Positions 35,764-45,685 are shown, counted from the first letter of the stretch. The stretch: 64,000 bases of DNA from Lachnoclostridium sp. UBA1308 (GCA_002307215.1 DBTU01000019.1:186001-250000), one strand, 5' to 3'. Made by a program: numbers and translations. The notes: a model not told the origin generated them from the letters alone.

Positions 35764-36363
35764 TTATGAAAAAACTCTAACCCGGTCTTCAATCGGTGCA
35801 AAATTCTTCTCCTCCGGTGAAGCTAGCGGTAAACCAAACGGCATCTGTGCCAGTAGCTTCCACTTGTCTGGAAGCTTTAATTCTGCTCTGACCTGATCTT
35901 CAATCAATGGAGTATAATGCTGGAGATTAACTCCCAGACCTTCTGCCTCGAGTGCGGCCCAAACTGTAAATTGAAGCATTCCCGAGGACTGAAGGGACCA
36001 GATGGGAAAATTATCAGCATATAGTGCATAATTTTCCTGAAGATACTCAACTACTGCCTGGTCCTCGTAAAATAATATCGTACCGTAACCGTTTTGAAAG
36101 GATTGAATCTTCTCATCGGTGGCCGCAAAATTTGCTTCCGGGACAACTTTTCTAAGTGATTCTCTGGTATTCTCCCAAAGCTTGTCATGCTCCTTACCAA
36201 GTAAAATAACCGCCCTTGCGCTCTGTGAATTAAAAGCGGAAGGTACATATTTTACGGAATGCTCAACGATATTCTGAATTTCTTGATCAGTAATCGGAGA
36301 TTTCTTACCAATTGCATAAATAGATCTACGGTCCTCAACCGCCTGCCCAAAATGTTTACTCAT
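35764..36363 (-). CDS. Nitroreductase family protein, Frm2/Hbn1-like
   Basis: 199 residues from the second ATG, nine bases after AAAGGA. It opens with EDRRSIYAIG and has VPSAFNSQSAR, the FMN-binding pattern of the compact nitroreductase subgroup that includes Frm2. Flavin-dependent reduction of nitro or quinone compounds in the cytoplasm is expected. The divergent region 36364-36678 upstream holds only AT-rich sequence and the glucosidase terminator. Confidence 0.9.
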   Translation of the reverse strand: MSKHFGQAVEDRRSIYAIGKKSPITDQEIQNIVEHSVKYVPSAFNSQSARAVILLGKEHDKLWENTRESLRKVVPEANFAATDEKIQSFQNGYGTILFYEDQAVVEYLQENYALYADNFPIWSLQSSGMLQFTVWAALEAEGLGVNLQHYTPLIEDQVRAELKLPDKWKLLAQMPFGLPLASPEEKNFAPIEDRVRVFS

Positions 36364-36600
36364 ATGACTCATCCTTTCTCACTTAAAATCATTTCTATTT
36401 ATTGTAATATAAAATTGTTCTTTGCTTACACTAACCCGGCATTTCCTTCGTGGCATTAAAACCTGAGAATACCTGTTAATATCTTTTTTCATTTATATTG
36501 TATGCAGCAACAATAATTTTTATTATATTGTTTGCAATTAGATTGTACGCTATTGTTATTTAATTGTCAATATATATTTTAATATATAATATTTAAACAA

Positions 36601-36647
36601 AGAACCGGAGTATCTGATACAGGCTGGCCTGTCAGAACTCCGGTTCT
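36601..36647 (-). terminator. Terminator of the GH13 glucosidase
   Basis: AGAACCGGAGT (36601-36611) pairs perfectly with 36637-36647 and is followed on the minus strand by TTTGTTTAAA; it lies about 30 bases past the stop. Confidence 0.8.
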
Positions 36648-36678
36648 AATGAAACTGCAGTCACTCGGTGGACGATGG

Positions 36679-38595
36679 TTACAGCAGGTATAGATTTGCC
36701 TCATACGGTCTCAATTTATCGTCCGGTATCGAATAGTTCGACAATAGCGGCTGCTTGCATATCATCGTTCTCCTCTTTTTGAGGGTCCCGCATCCCAGAT
36801 TACATTCCACATAAAAGGACTCCCCGGGAAGTATTCTGTAATATGTAAATACATCCTTCATTTTTCCATTCACAGGTTTGAATTCACCGTATATTAGTGA
36901 ATGATGATTTTTTCTGATATTAATTAACTTTTTGTAGAATCGGAGTATGGAATTCTCATCTTCTAATTGCTTTTCCACATTCCATATCTGACTGTCGCTA
37001 TCCGAAGTAATCCATGGAGTATGTCCGGAAAAGCCACCATTTTCATCATCACTCCATTGCATCGGTGTTCTTGCGTGATCGCGGCTACCGCTTAGTACCT
37101 TGTTCCAGGCAGCTTTCTCCCCGATGGAGGGCAGCAACTCATGGTAAAGATTGATACTTTCGATATCTCGCAAATCGTCAATTGATTCAAATCGTTTATT
37201 AATACTGCCGATCTCCTGCCCTTGGAAAATGAACGGCGTCCCCTTTATCGTTAATTGTATCATGGCAAGCAGCTTTGCCAGCACTGTTCGGTATCTTGGA
37301 TCCGGGTTTACCTTAGATATCATTCTCGGATTATCGTGATTTTCATAAAAGAGAGACATAAAGCAGCTATTTCCGTAATGCTCCATCCAGTCACACATAT
37401 ATTTCTTAAGATAATTCAAATCATATCTGTAATCTTCAAAACGCACGTGTCCCGGAGTCTCCAGATGATCAAAGGAGAAAATCATATCCAGCTCTTTGCG
37501 GTAGTCGGCTGTTAAAAGCTTACTCATCTCCATACCGGTTCCCGGAGTCTCACCCACGCTGAAGGCATGAAACGGTTCAAAGACCTCTTGCCGTAATTCC
37601 TGTAGATACTCATGGAGCTTTGGGCCATAGAAATAATGTTCTATCCCATAATACCCCATTAACCTCCCGATGTTCTCGTTGCCGTAGGGCAGGCCTTCTG
37701 CTTTGGAGATATAATTAATGACATCCATACGGAAGCCATCAACACCTTTCGTAAGCCACCAAGAGATCATCTGCTTAATCTCATTCCTTACGTTTTCATT
37801 CTCCCAATTTAAATCCATCTGCTTTTTCGAAAACAGATGAAGCCCCCACTCCTTATTATCCTTATATTCATTCCATGCCGAACCACTAAAAAAGGAGGTC
37901 CAGTTATTTGGGGGATTACCGTCATCTGTTTTTCTGAAAAGATAATAATCATGATATCCTGACGTCGGGTCTTGAAGTGCTGCCTGAAACCAGGCATGTT
38001 CATCCGAGGTGTGGTTTACAACCAGATCCATAATCAGTCTCATCCCTCTGCTATGGACTTCACTGAGCAATCGTTCGAAGTCTTCCATACGACCGAATTC
38101 CTTCATGATGCTGTAATAATCGCGGATATCGTAGCCATTATCGTCATTCGGTGAATCATATATCGGTGAAAGCCAAATAGCATCCACTCCTAAGTCCTTC
38201 AGATAATCAAGTCTATCTATAACCCCCAACAGATCTCCAATCCCATCGTTGTCAGAGTCTTGAAAGCTTTTCGGATAAATCTGGTAGAATACCGCCTCCT
38301 TCCACCATTCCTTCGTAATATCACCACTACGGTTCTCCGGAACATCCGGCTCGCTGTTCAAAAGCTTCAGTAAGGTATCAAAGAATTCCATACCCAAAGT
38401 CGCTTTTGTTAGCGTTGCTACAGTTTTCAGCGAGAGATTTCGAATCAGTGGATTTGTAATCAGTATTTCCTTCTTATTCATCTGCAAGAGAAGCTTATAT
38501 AAGATATCATGCCCGATCGGATTTTGATAAATGTCTTTTATCTTACTACTCATATCTAATTTGTTTCTCATACTAATAACCATGCCTTTCTTCAT
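36679..38595 (-). CDS. GH13 alpha-glucosidase (oligo-1,6-glucosidase type) with N-terminal extension
   Basis: 638 residues from the first ATG; the exact start is unsure because the best ribosome site (AAAGG) is poorly spaced. Residues about 20-95 form a helical extension absent from usual 550-560 residue enzymes. Then the GH13 barrel: WWKEAVFYQIYPKSFQDSD, DLVVNHTSDEH, the nucleophile in GFRMDVIN, acid/base in SVGETPG and FYENHDNPR. It hydrolyses alpha-glucosides such as isomaltose or sucrose-like sugars. Cytoplasmic. Confidence 0.92.
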   Translation of the reverse strand: MKKGMVISMRNKLDMSSKIKDIYQNPIGHDILYKLLLQMNKKEILITNPLIRNLSLKTVATLTKATLGMEFFDTLLKLLNSEPDVPENRSGDITKEWWKEAVFYQIYPKSFQDSDNDGIGDLLGVIDRLDYLKDLGVDAIWLSPIYDSPNDDNGYDIRDYYSIMKEFGRMEDFERLLSEVHSRGMRLIMDLVVNHTSDEHAWFQAALQDPTSGYHDYYLFRKTDDGNPPNNWTSFFSGSAWNEYKDNKEWGLHLFSKKQMDLNWENENVRNEIKQMISWWLTKGVDGFRMDVINYISKAEGLPYGNENIGRLMGYYGIEHYFYGPKLHEYLQELRQEVFEPFHAFSVGETPGTGMEMSKLLTADYRKELDMIFSFDHLETPGHVRFEDYRYDLNYLKKYMCDWMEHYGNSCFMSLFYENHDNPRMISKVNPDPRYRTVLAKLLAMIQLTIKGTPFIFQGQEIGSINKRFESIDDLRDIESINLYHELLPSIGEKAAWNKVLSGSRDHARTPMQWSDDENGGFSGHTPWITSDSDSQIWNVEKQLEDENSILRFYKKLINIRKNHHSLIYGEFKPVNGKMKDVFTYYRILPGESFYVECNLGCGTLKKRRTMICKQPLLSNYSIPDDKLRPYEANLYLL

Positions 38596-38702
38596 AGCCT
38601 GCAAACTTTAAGCCGCAGGCACTCCCATATTTATTCCTTCGAATTCGTCCATTCCAAACTTCTTTCAGATAATGATTGCGATTACGGTTCGATAAAGTTT
38701 GT

Positions 38703-38731
38703 TTGACAAACGCGAGGCGCTAAAATATACT
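38703..38731 (+). promoter_or_regulatory. Promoter of the DUF1189 gene
   Basis: TTGACA (38703-38708), exactly 17 bases, TATACT (38726-38731), about 30 bases before the start. Confidence 0.8.
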
Positions 38732-38758
38732 ATGTAATATACTATAGGGGGACATTCC

Positions 38759-39565
38759 ATGAAAAAAACTAAATTGAACTTTTTTGAACAAATATATGTA
38801 GCAGTCACTAAGCCCATGCAGTATTTCCGGTTAACTAAGATAAGCGGCGGACGACTTACCGGTTTTATATTTCTTTTTGTACTGGTAACCGGTCTTTTCT
38901 TTTTGGTACCCATTTTATATTCATTGGTGGGTCCGAATGGTATCAACTCTTATCTTGGCGATAATATTCCTGCCTTCCGGTTTTCGGATGGAGAATTTCA
39001 TGTGGAAGAGCGATTTGAAATGGATGATGATATGAATTATGTTCTGATTGATACTACCATTGACAAATTCAGTAAAGATGATATTGACGTTCTGCATGAT
39101 CAAGTTATTTTAGTCAGTAAAACCAATATGATAACTTACCAGTATGGAAGAATACAGGATTTAAACTTTAAGCAATTGGGTCATGTGACCTTTGACAATA
39201 AAATTCTAAAACTAATTAAGCCGCTAATTAATCTGTGTATAGTTTTTGTGATGATTTTTTACTATCTAATCCTGGTTGCCGCTTATTTCCTGTCAGCACT
39301 GCTCTACTCTCTGGTCGGATTGATTGTATCTCTAGCAACGAATGCAAACTTGAAATACTCTACCATCTTTAAGTCGGTAATCTATGGCAAGGTGACCTCC
39401 AGTATATTGTTTTCACTATATTTCATGCTACTTGTCATTACCCCACTATATCTCTCATGGTTTATGGTCTTCGGTATTATCATACTGATTGATTGTGCCT
39501 ATGTGGTATATGGTACAATGTCTCATAATTCAGAAGCCGCACTGGAAGATAATTTGCCGACATAA
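38759..39565 (+). CDS. DUF1189 family membrane protein
   Basis: 268 residues. One membrane helix at about 38-58, a long extracytoplasmic region (60-155), then four helices to the C-terminus. The N-terminal FFEQIYVAVTKPMQYFRLTK is the family hallmark. Function unknown. A strong promoter precedes it and a hairpin follows at 39662. Confidence 0.88.
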   Translation: MKKTKLNFFEQIYVAVTKPMQYFRLTKISGGRLTGFIFLFVLVTGLFFLVPILYSLVGPNGINSYLGDNIPAFRFSDGEFHVEERFEMDDDMNYVLIDTTIDKFSKDDIDVLHDQVILVSKTNMITYQYGRIQDLNFKQLGHVTFDNKILKLIKPLINLCIVFVMIFYYLILVAAYFLSALLYSLVGLIVSLATNANLKYSTIFKSVIYGKVTSSILFSLYFMLLVITPLYLSWFMVFGIIILIDCAYVVYGTMSHNSEAALEDNLPT

Positions 39566-39661
39566 CTATTCTGCCGGTCTGTAAGCGTCTCTTCTCGATA
39601 TATTTTACCAAACCCTTCGTACGATCTGTAAATTCCTTATATATCCATAATAACTCTGTTT

Positions 39662-39693
39662 AATCCTATCGTCCAGTAAATAACGATAGGATT
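39662..39693 (+). terminator. Terminator after the DUF1189 gene
   Basis: AATCCTATCGT (39662-39672) pairs perfectly with 39683-39693, followed by TTACTGATT. The rest of 39566-39855 shows no gene. Confidence 0.6.
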
Positions 39694-39855
39694 TACTGAT
39701 TATCGGATTGTATCGTAATATCATTTGTTATAAAATATAAGAGAAAGTTTATACTAATATAGGCGCACTTTCATAATAAACATATAGATTAGCTGCTTCT
39801 CATTATGAATATGCAATAACAAATAGATAGGATTACAAGATGGAAAGGATGTTTC

Positions 39856-40374
39856 ATGAGAATCTCCGAGGAAGACAAGAATTTATTTATAAGTGAGATA
39901 CGTAAGTTACATGATAATGAGCATCTTTTTGAGATGAATCAATATATTCAGCATGGAAATACTACAACTCTTGTCCATTGTCTGGTGGTTGCCTATTACA
40001 GCTATATCACTGCATTAAGGCTTCCGTTTCATTTTGATACTATTAGTTTGATAAGGGGAGCCATGCTTCATGACTTCTATTTATATGACTGGCATACTCC
40101 GGATAAAAGTCACAAGCTGCACGGCTTTCGCCATCCCAACTTTGCACTAATCAATGCAAGAAAGTTCTATCACCTGAATCCTATCGAAGAAGATATTATT
40201 AAGAAGCATATGTGGCCCTTGACACTGACAAAGGCTCCCTTATGTAAGGAAGCCCTTCTGGTCTGTATGATTGACAAGTATTGTTCTTTAACAGAGACCC
40301 TGTATCTCCCTGTCATGCCAAAGGAAATGAGGCAGTTAATACGCCGACTTACAAGTAAAGGTCTGGTTATCTGA
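39856..40374 (+). CDS. HD-domain phosphohydrolase
   Basis: 172 residues. An HD-type metal pattern is visible: HCLVVAYYSY, MLHDFYLYDWH, HPNFALINA and HMWPLT. Related clostridial proteins are annotated as HD family phosphohydrolases with unknown substrate. AAAGGATG precedes the start. The stop abuts the convergent argC stop by one base. Confidence 0.88.
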   Translation: MRISEEDKNLFISEIRKLHDNEHLFEMNQYIQHGNTTTLVHCLVVAYYSYITALRLPFHFDTISLIRGAMLHDFYLYDWHTPDKSHKLHGFRHPNFALINARKFYHLNPIEEDIIKKHMWPLTLTKAPLCKEALLVCMIDKYCSLTETLYLPVMPKEMRQLIRRLTSKGLVI

Positions 40375-41325
40375 TTATAAGTGCAGAGCTTCATCAAGAC
40401 CAAGCATCAAGTTCATATTCTGAATGGCAGCTCCGGAAGCTCCCTTTCCCAAATTATCGATTCTGGTCATGATAACGGTACTTCCCTTAGAGTCATTACC
40501 GAACACAAAGATTTCTGCCAGATTCGTATCATTGCAAGCCGTAATGTCAACCGCGCCGTCAAATAAAAGGCTATCATCTGCATATGGCAGTACCTTAACA
40601 AATCTCTCCGACTGATAATGCTCACTGAGTAATTCATGGATGTTTTTTGCAGTCATCTGCTTTGATAACAGCTTTGTGTGAAGTGATATCATGACTGCCA
40701 TTCCCTTATAATTTTGCCCCAGAATCGGTATAAAAATCGGCTCCTGAGTGAGCCCGCTATGAAGGGTCATCTCCGGTAGATGCTTATGATTCAAGGTAAG
40801 ACTGTAGGGTCTGGGCGCCTTGGTATAATCATTATTACCGTCATTTTTCTCATATTTTTCAATCAGTGCTTTCCCTCCGCCGCTGTAGCCGGTCAAGCTC
40901 TGGCAGGTCACCGGATAATCCGGAGATATGACCCTGCCTGCAACTAACGGATATGCTGATAACAGAAACGCTGTAGCATGACATCCGGGATTAGTGACAC
41001 GTTTGCTGCTAATGACTGCTTCCCTATGCTTAACGGACAGTTCCGGAAGTCCATAAGTCCAGTCCGGAGCTGTACGATATGCTGTGCTGGCATCAATGAT
41101 TCTGGTGTTTTGGTTCGTCACCAGACTGACAGCTTCTCGTGCTGCATCGTCGGGCAGACAAAGGAACACAACATCCGCTTCATTTAAGCACCTTGCTCTT
41201 TCTTGTGGGTCACGTCTTTTTTCATAATCAATCTTAATCATCTCCAGCTCATTGTATTGGCTGAGTCGTTCATGTATTTTAAGTCCCGTTGTTCCTGATA
41301 ATCCGTCGACAAATACTTTTTTCAT
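40375..41325 (-). CDS. argC: N-acetyl-gamma-glutamyl-phosphate reductase, type 2
   Basis: 316 residues from the ATG at 41325 (MKKVFVDGLSGTTG), after GAGGTG. Short type-2 ArgC form with NADP-binding loop GLSGTTGL, catalytic Cys in NPGCHATAF and YSGGGKALIE. Third step of arginine synthesis. It stands alone here; other arg genes are not in the window. Confidence 0.94.
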   Translation of the reverse strand: MKKVFVDGLSGTTGLKIHERLSQYNELEMIKIDYEKRRDPQERARCLNEADVVFLCLPDDAAREAVSLVTNQNTRIIDASTAYRTAPDWTYGLPELSVKHREAVISSKRVTNPGCHATAFLLSAYPLVAGRVISPDYPVTCQSLTGYSGGGKALIEKYEKNDGNNDYTKAPRPYSLTLNHKHLPEMTLHSGLTQEPIFIPILGQNYKGMAVMISLHTKLLSKQMTAKNIHELLSEHYQSERFVKVLPYADDSLLFDGAVDITACNDTNLAEIFVFGNDSKGSTVIMTRIDNLGKGASGAAIQNMNLMLGLDEALHL

Positions 41326-41448
41326 ATCCTGCACCTCAATATTCATACAATTGTATATTTATACATTTTATTATATGAATATACATCTATAACCCAAGGA
41401 TGTCAATAGCCGTTTTTATATTTTGCTCTATTATTGTTATTGTTCAGC

Positions 41449-42099
41449 CTAGCAAGGATAGTGACAAGACCGAGAAAGAAATGTTTCAGTCTCTCTCATG
41501 CTTTGGCCCGCACTAAGCATTTGGAGTGCATTTTTACTTACCGACTTATACTCCTCAAATATAGTTAGCGCTTTTGAAGTATTGTAATAAACCTTCCAAT
41601 AGCCGCAGATAATATAATTCTTTCCCTGCAATCTGATAAATGCCTCTACATCCCCGATCGGATATCCTAAGATAATACCGATTTCATGGGGAAAATCCAT
41701 ATACTCCGCTCTGCCTGACCGTTCATGGTATTGCCTATATCTTTCACTTAATGTATCAATTCCGGTTTCTATGAGATTGCTTTTCAGCTCATAACCATAG
41801 GTCTTTAGAAACTGTTTGTTGTTCTCCTCAGCAAAAACCTGTTCCAGTCGTTCCTTATGATAAATGAGTAGCTGAAGCATGTCCTGATTCTCATATACAC
41901 AATTGTATCCGCATCCAAATTGCTCTACCTCAGCTTTCATCACTTCCATAAATCGATAATAATCCACCCTTTTCTTATTAACACTTACTAAACTGGAGGG
42001 CTTGAGCCTCATAAGTGTCGGCATGCAATAGGCAGCCAACAGATACCGGACATAAGCAGCCCCCTCATCAGACCGGTCATCAGTATTTATTTCTTTCAT
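41449..42099 (-). CDS. DUF3793 family protein
   Basis: 216 residues. The pattern MPTLMRLKPSSL, then EIGIILGYPIGDVEAFI and ICGYWKVYYN is that of DUF3793, common in Clostridia. No membrane segment; function unknown. Divergent from the TM1266-type gene at 42346. Confidence 0.85.
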   Translation of the reverse strand: MKEINTDDRSDEGAAYVRYLLAAYCMPTLMRLKPSSLVSVNKKRVDYYRFMEVMKAEVEQFGCGYNCVYENQDMLQLLIYHKERLEQVFAEENNKQFLKTYGYELKSNLIETGIDTLSERYRQYHERSGRAEYMDFPHEIGIILGYPIGDVEAFIRLQGKNYIICGYWKVYYNTSKALTIFEEYKSVSKNALQMLSAGQSMRETETFLSRSCHYPC

Positions 42100-42345
42100 A
42101 AATATAAAACCACCCCTTAATTTTTATGATAATGGATTCAATCTTATAAGCATATTGTGTACCGATTAATTGTCATTATGAATGAAACCATCTTTTCTTA
42201 CATGAAATACGACAGGTTGGGAATATTAAATTATATTCTGTTATGATCAAGCAGGATGACAAGTGTCTGTGAGACTTTAATCAAGAAGGATATTATAGTG
42301 TCTGTGATCTTTGATCATATGTTTATTGAAAGAAGGGTATCTGAT

Positions 42346-42600
42346 ATGTCAAAAATTATAATGGGTTTTGTATTACATGACCGTATTAAAACAGCAAGTT
42401 CTGTTCAGGATCTTCTGACCTCCTATGGCTGTGAAATCAACACACGCATCGGCCTTCATGTGGCCTCCGGCGATTCCTGCAGTTCTCAGGGGTTGATTCT
42501 ACTTGAATTCATTGATAATGCGGATGACAAGGCTAAGGAATTCGAGAAGAAATTAAAGGAAATTGCCGACGTGAACGTAGAGAGGATGGTGTTTAAATAA
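42346..42600 (+). CDS. TM1266-type iron-only hydrogenase system regulator
   Basis: 84 residues from MSKIIMGFVLHDR; the longer frame is not homologous. Small ACT-like (NikR C-terminal-like) fold with a GLHVASGDSCSSQGLILLEF core. TM1266-like genes associate with FeFe-hydrogenase operons, but no hydrogenase gene is in the window. A hairpin terminator follows directly. Confidence 0.82.
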   Translation: MSKIIMGFVLHDRIKTASSVQDLLTSYGCEINTRIGLHVASGDSCSSQGLILLEFIDNADDKAKEFEKKLKEIADVNVERMVFK

Positions 42601-42604
42601 AAAA

Positions 42605-42652
42605 CTGCTGATACAGCACCTTGTAAAGTGTATGTATCAGCAGCATAAATTT
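42605..42652 (+). terminator. Terminator after the TM1266-type gene
   Basis: CTGCTGATACA (42605-42615) pairs perfectly with 42633-42643, followed by CATAAATTTTTG. Confidence 0.8.
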
Positions 42653-42719
42653 TTGAATCTATTATATAAACAAATAAATCAAGAATCTCTTTGAACTAAT
42701 ACAGCATTGATCTCCGGTT

Positions 42720-43352
42720 TTAGTCTCCCACATTTGTCCATAGCTTATATTTGACATGTGGATTAACTCCCTTAAGTTCAAATAATTGGCTTACTGTAAC
42801 AAAGACATAGCCCTTCTCAAGCAGTCCGGGGAGAATTCGATCCAGTGCCTCGACAGTTGCAATATTTCCCGGCAAATCATGCATAAAGATGATATCCCCC
42901 TCCTTAACTGTTGTAAGAAATTTATCAGCTCTTTGGTCAGCGGTTACAGCCTCCTCCCAGTCATTGCAGCTTCCTCCGCTTATAAATGGAAGACCGATAT
43001 TCTCATACATCAGATCATTGGTTACGATATAGGGCGGGCGAAAGAACTTAGGCGTAACTCCAACCATCTCTTCAATGATATGATTGGTATCTTCAACCTG
43101 TTTTCTGATTTCCTCAGCTGATAGACTGTCCATGAACGGATGTGTCCAAGAATGATTACACAGTTCACAACCAAGTCGAAGCTGTCTTTCCATAATCATC
43201 TTAAAATCTATTGAAATATTTTGCCCGATCAGAAAAAAAGATGCAACAGCACCATACTCCTCCAGTTTATCAAGCACCATAGGCGTGATAGCCAAATCCG
43301 GGCCATCGTCAAAGGTTAATGCAATCAGTTTTTTTGTTGCATCGATATTCAT
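42720..43352 (-). CDS. Polysaccharide deacetylase (NodB domain), no signal peptide
   Basis: 210 residues consisting of one CE4 domain: TFDDGPDLAITPMVL, metal motif HSWTHPFM, FRPPYIVTND and MHDLPG. No signal peptide or anchor is visible, unlike the protein at 3221, so it is either cytoplasmic or released without a classical signal. Its start codon lies at the edge of the duplicated 87-bp leader, which supplies its GGAGG site. Confidence 0.9.
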   Translation of the reverse strand: MNIDATKKLIALTFDDGPDLAITPMVLDKLEEYGAVASFFLIGQNISIDFKMIMERQLRLGCELCNHSWTHPFMDSLSAEEIRKQVEDTNHIIEEMVGVTPKFFRPPYIVTNDLMYENIGLPFISGGSCNDWEEAVTADQRADKFLTTVKEGDIIFMHDLPGNIATVEALDRILPGLLEKGYVFVTVSQLFELKGVNPHVKYKLWTNVGD

Positions 43353-43436
43353 AATAATCCTCCATTCTGCCGCAAACCCGCGAATTTGGGCGACAGCACA
43401 AATTTGCCGTGTGGAAAATCTTGATTTTCCACACTA
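43350..43436. repeat. 87-bp leader repeat, copy 1
   Basis: Identical, base for base, to 48534-48620. On the minus strand it runs from a 12-bp perfect palindrome (GTGTGGAAAATC and complement, 43409-43434) through a GC-rich segment to a GGAGG site and ends at the ATG of the deacetylase. So the gene's ribosome-binding site and leader are part of the repeat. Confidence 0.88.
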
Positions 43437-43487
43437 CTTATTCCTCCCTCTTCCATTATGAAAATCTGACATAGTGCTCTGTGATGG

Positions 43488-44345
43488 TTACGTTAATTTG
43501 TTATAAAACAGTACTCCCAAAGTATTTGGGCCACAATGACTGGAAATAACACCTCCTGCCCTTGTAATATAGATATTCTTAAAATAATTCAACTGTTTCA
43601 GATAATCATAGGTCTCTTGCTCAATTCCCTTATCAATACCCGAATGTGTAATAAATACACAGTTAGGGTCTGCTGACAATAGCTGTGCTTCCAGATCCTT
43701 AACATAACTATGTACTACTGTATGCTGCCTTCCACGATACTTTTTAGCAACACCCATAACTCCGTTATCGACTAAAATCATCGGCTTTAATTTCAATGCA
43801 TTACCCAGTAAAGCGGTAACCGCGCTACATCTTCCTCCACGGTGCAGATAAGTCAAAGTATCAATGACAAAAGATGCAGATACCTTATCTCTTGCCGTCT
43901 CAATCTCCCTTACTATCGATTCTGCATCCATCCCCTGTCTTTCATACGCAACCGCCCTTAAGACTTGAAGGCCAATCCCGGTAGAAAGGTTTTTTGAATT
44001 AATTACCCAGATATTCTTATAATCAAGTTCTTCCGCTACCATTCTGATGGTCTGACAGGTTGCGGACATATCCTCTGAAATTCCCAGGAAAATGATATCA
44101 TCTTTGTTATCAACTAAGGGCTTAAGTACTTCAAGGACATATCCCATTTCCGGAGATGCTGTCTTAGGTGTCGTATTCATCCGGTCCGCCCATTCATAGA
44201 TTTCATCCGGTGTTATTTCCAGCCCATCCTTATAGCTTCTTGAATCCAATACAATGTTAAGTGGAATAATTGTTATCCCATATTCTTCGATTAAATCCTG
44301 TGATAAGTCACAAGTACTGTCAGCCAAAATCCTGATTTTTCCCAT
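43488..44345 (-). CDS. DegV family fatty-acid-binding protein
   Basis: 285 residues; LADSTCDLSQDL, FLGISEDMSATCQT and YLHRGGRCSA mark the DegV fold. It is diverged from the paralogue at 30325. GGAGG precedes the ATG. Likely a fatty-acid carrier for a FakA-type kinase not found in the window. Confidence 0.92.
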   Translation of the reverse strand: MGKIRILADSTCDLSQDLIEEYGITIIPLNIVLDSRSYKDGLEITPDEIYEWADRMNTTPKTASPEMGYVLEVLKPLVDNKDDIIFLGISEDMSATCQTIRMVAEELDYKNIWVINSKNLSTGIGLQVLRAVAYERQGMDAESIVREIETARDKVSASFVIDTLTYLHRGGRCSAVTALLGNALKLKPMILVDNGVMGVAKKYRGRQHTVVHSYVKDLEAQLLSADPNCVFITHSGIDKGIEQETYDYLKQLNYFKNIYITRAGGVISSHCGPNTLGVLFYNKLT

Positions 44346-44432
44346 CCGTGTCCTCCAACAATTCTGCGCTTTCTATTCAGTCTATTGAATATATTATAAA
44401 TCTATTTGCCCTTCTGCGCAATGATTACGGCA

Positions 44433-44474
44433 AAAATCCTCCCGGAATATGTTTAGATACTCCGGAAGGATTTT
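44433..44474 (-). terminator. Terminator for cysK
   Basis: AAAATCCT-CCGGA pairs with TCCGG-AGGATTTT (44433-44446 with 44461-44474); the minus strand continues with a T5 run. A 170-bp inverted-repeat element now separates it from the cysK stop. Confidence 0.7.
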
Positions 44475-44496
44475 CATGATAGGAGATTGAAATGCT

Positions 44497-44666
44497 GTTA
44501 CTGTTCACACCCCAGCCAAAGAAGATGATATGATTTCGGTAAATGTTTCCGAAGCGGAGACGCTTCCGCTTAGTTGCATTACGTAGTTCGTATGCAAATA
44601 CTCCTTTTCGAAAATTATTTACCAAAATCATAGATTAAGATGATTGGTTGGAGTGTGAACAGTAAC
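44497..44666. repeat. 170-bp inverted-repeat element (large imperfect palindrome)
   Basis: Ends are GTTACTGTTCACAC and its perfect complement; homology between the two arms continues inward (GGTAAAT, TTTCCGAAG against CTTTTCGAAAA) so the whole unit can fold into one long hairpin. It shares the core TGCAAATACTCCTTTTCG with the element at 50500-50604. A 68-residue frame through it is not a gene. Confidence 0.78.
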
Positions 44667-44678
44667 TGAAATATTGCT

Positions 44679-45611
44679 TTATTCTGAGAATAATGGAGTT
44701 GATAAGTAGCGCTCACCGGTGTCAGGAAGAATTACAACAATCGTCTTTCCCTTGTTTCCCGGGCGTTTTGCAAGTTCTGTTGCTGCCCATAACGCTGCTC
44801 CTGAAGAAATACCAACCAGTAAGCCTTCTGTCTTTGACAATTCCCTGCCGATTGCGAAGGCATCTTCATTCTTTACTCTGATAATCTCATCGTAGATACC
44901 GGTATTCAGAACCTGAGGTATAAAGCCCGCGCCAATTCCTTGTATTTTATGAGGGCCCGATTTTCCTTCCGATAATACAGGTGAATCATTCGGTTCAACT
45001 GCCACTACCTTGACCTTAGGATTCTGTGACTTTAAAAATTCACCTACACCGGTAATCGTTCCGCCGGTGCCGATACCAGCCACAAAAAAATCCACCTTAC
45101 CATCTGTATCTTCCCAGATCTCAGGGCCTGTTGTTGCTTTGTGGACAGCCGGATTTGCCGGATTATCAAACTGACCGGGGATAAAGGAATTCGGAATTTC
45201 CTGGGAAAGTTCACTTGCCTTTGCAATTGCACCCTTCATTCCCTTTGCACCTTCCGTAAGCACTAACTCTGCTCCGTAAGCCTTAAGTAAGTTTCTTCTT
45301 TCAATACTCATCGTCTCCGGCATGGTAAGAATCAAACGATATCCTCTGGCCGCTGCGATGGATGCCAAACCAATTCCTGTATTTCCGCTGGTAGGCTCTA
45401 TGATCACTGTGTCAGACTTTAATATTCCTTTTGCCTCAGCATCATCAAGCATCGCCTTTGCTATTCTGTCCTTAACGCTTCCTGCAGGATTATAGTATTC
45501 TAATTTCGCTATTACGGTTGCACCCAATTCATTTTTCTTTTCATAATTAGATAATTCCAGTAATGGTGTATTACCAACCAATTCTGTTAGACTCTTGTAG
45601 ATTTTTGACAT
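44679..45611 (-). CDS. cysK: Cysteine synthase A
   Basis: 310 residues from the ATG at 45611 after GGAGG. PLP Lys in NPAGSVKDRIA, substrate loop EPTSGNTGIGLA and PLP-phosphate loop GIGTGGTITG are intact. It makes cysteine from O-acetylserine and sulfide. It diverges from a cysteine-free Rrf2 regulator, the arrangement expected for CymR-like control. Confidence 0.96.
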   Translation of the reverse strand: MSKIYKSLTELVGNTPLLELSNYEKKNELGATVIAKLEYYNPAGSVKDRIAKAMLDDAEAKGILKSDTVIIEPTSGNTGIGLASIAAARGYRLILTMPETMSIERRNLLKAYGAELVLTEGAKGMKGAIAKASELSQEIPNSFIPGQFDNPANPAVHKATTGPEIWEDTDGKVDFFVAGIGTGGTITGVGEFLKSQNPKVKVVAVEPNDSPVLSEGKSGPHKIQGIGAGFIPQVLNTGIYDEIIRVKNEDAFAIGRELSKTEGLLVGISSGAALWAATELAKRPGNKGKTIVVILPDTGERYLSTPLFSE

Positions 45612-45685
45612 AATAGTCTCCTCCATTCATTTATTTATACATTACATTTACAAATTACATTCATATATTGTATTTATACATTACA

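Noticed and set aside
35589..35801. 70-residue minus frame after the nitroreductase
   Set aside because: Runs through a terminator hairpin and overlaps the nitroreductase end; no homology.
44425..44631. 68-residue minus frame after cysK
   Set aside because: Lies inside the inverted-repeat element and the cysK terminator; palindromic DNA, not a gene.
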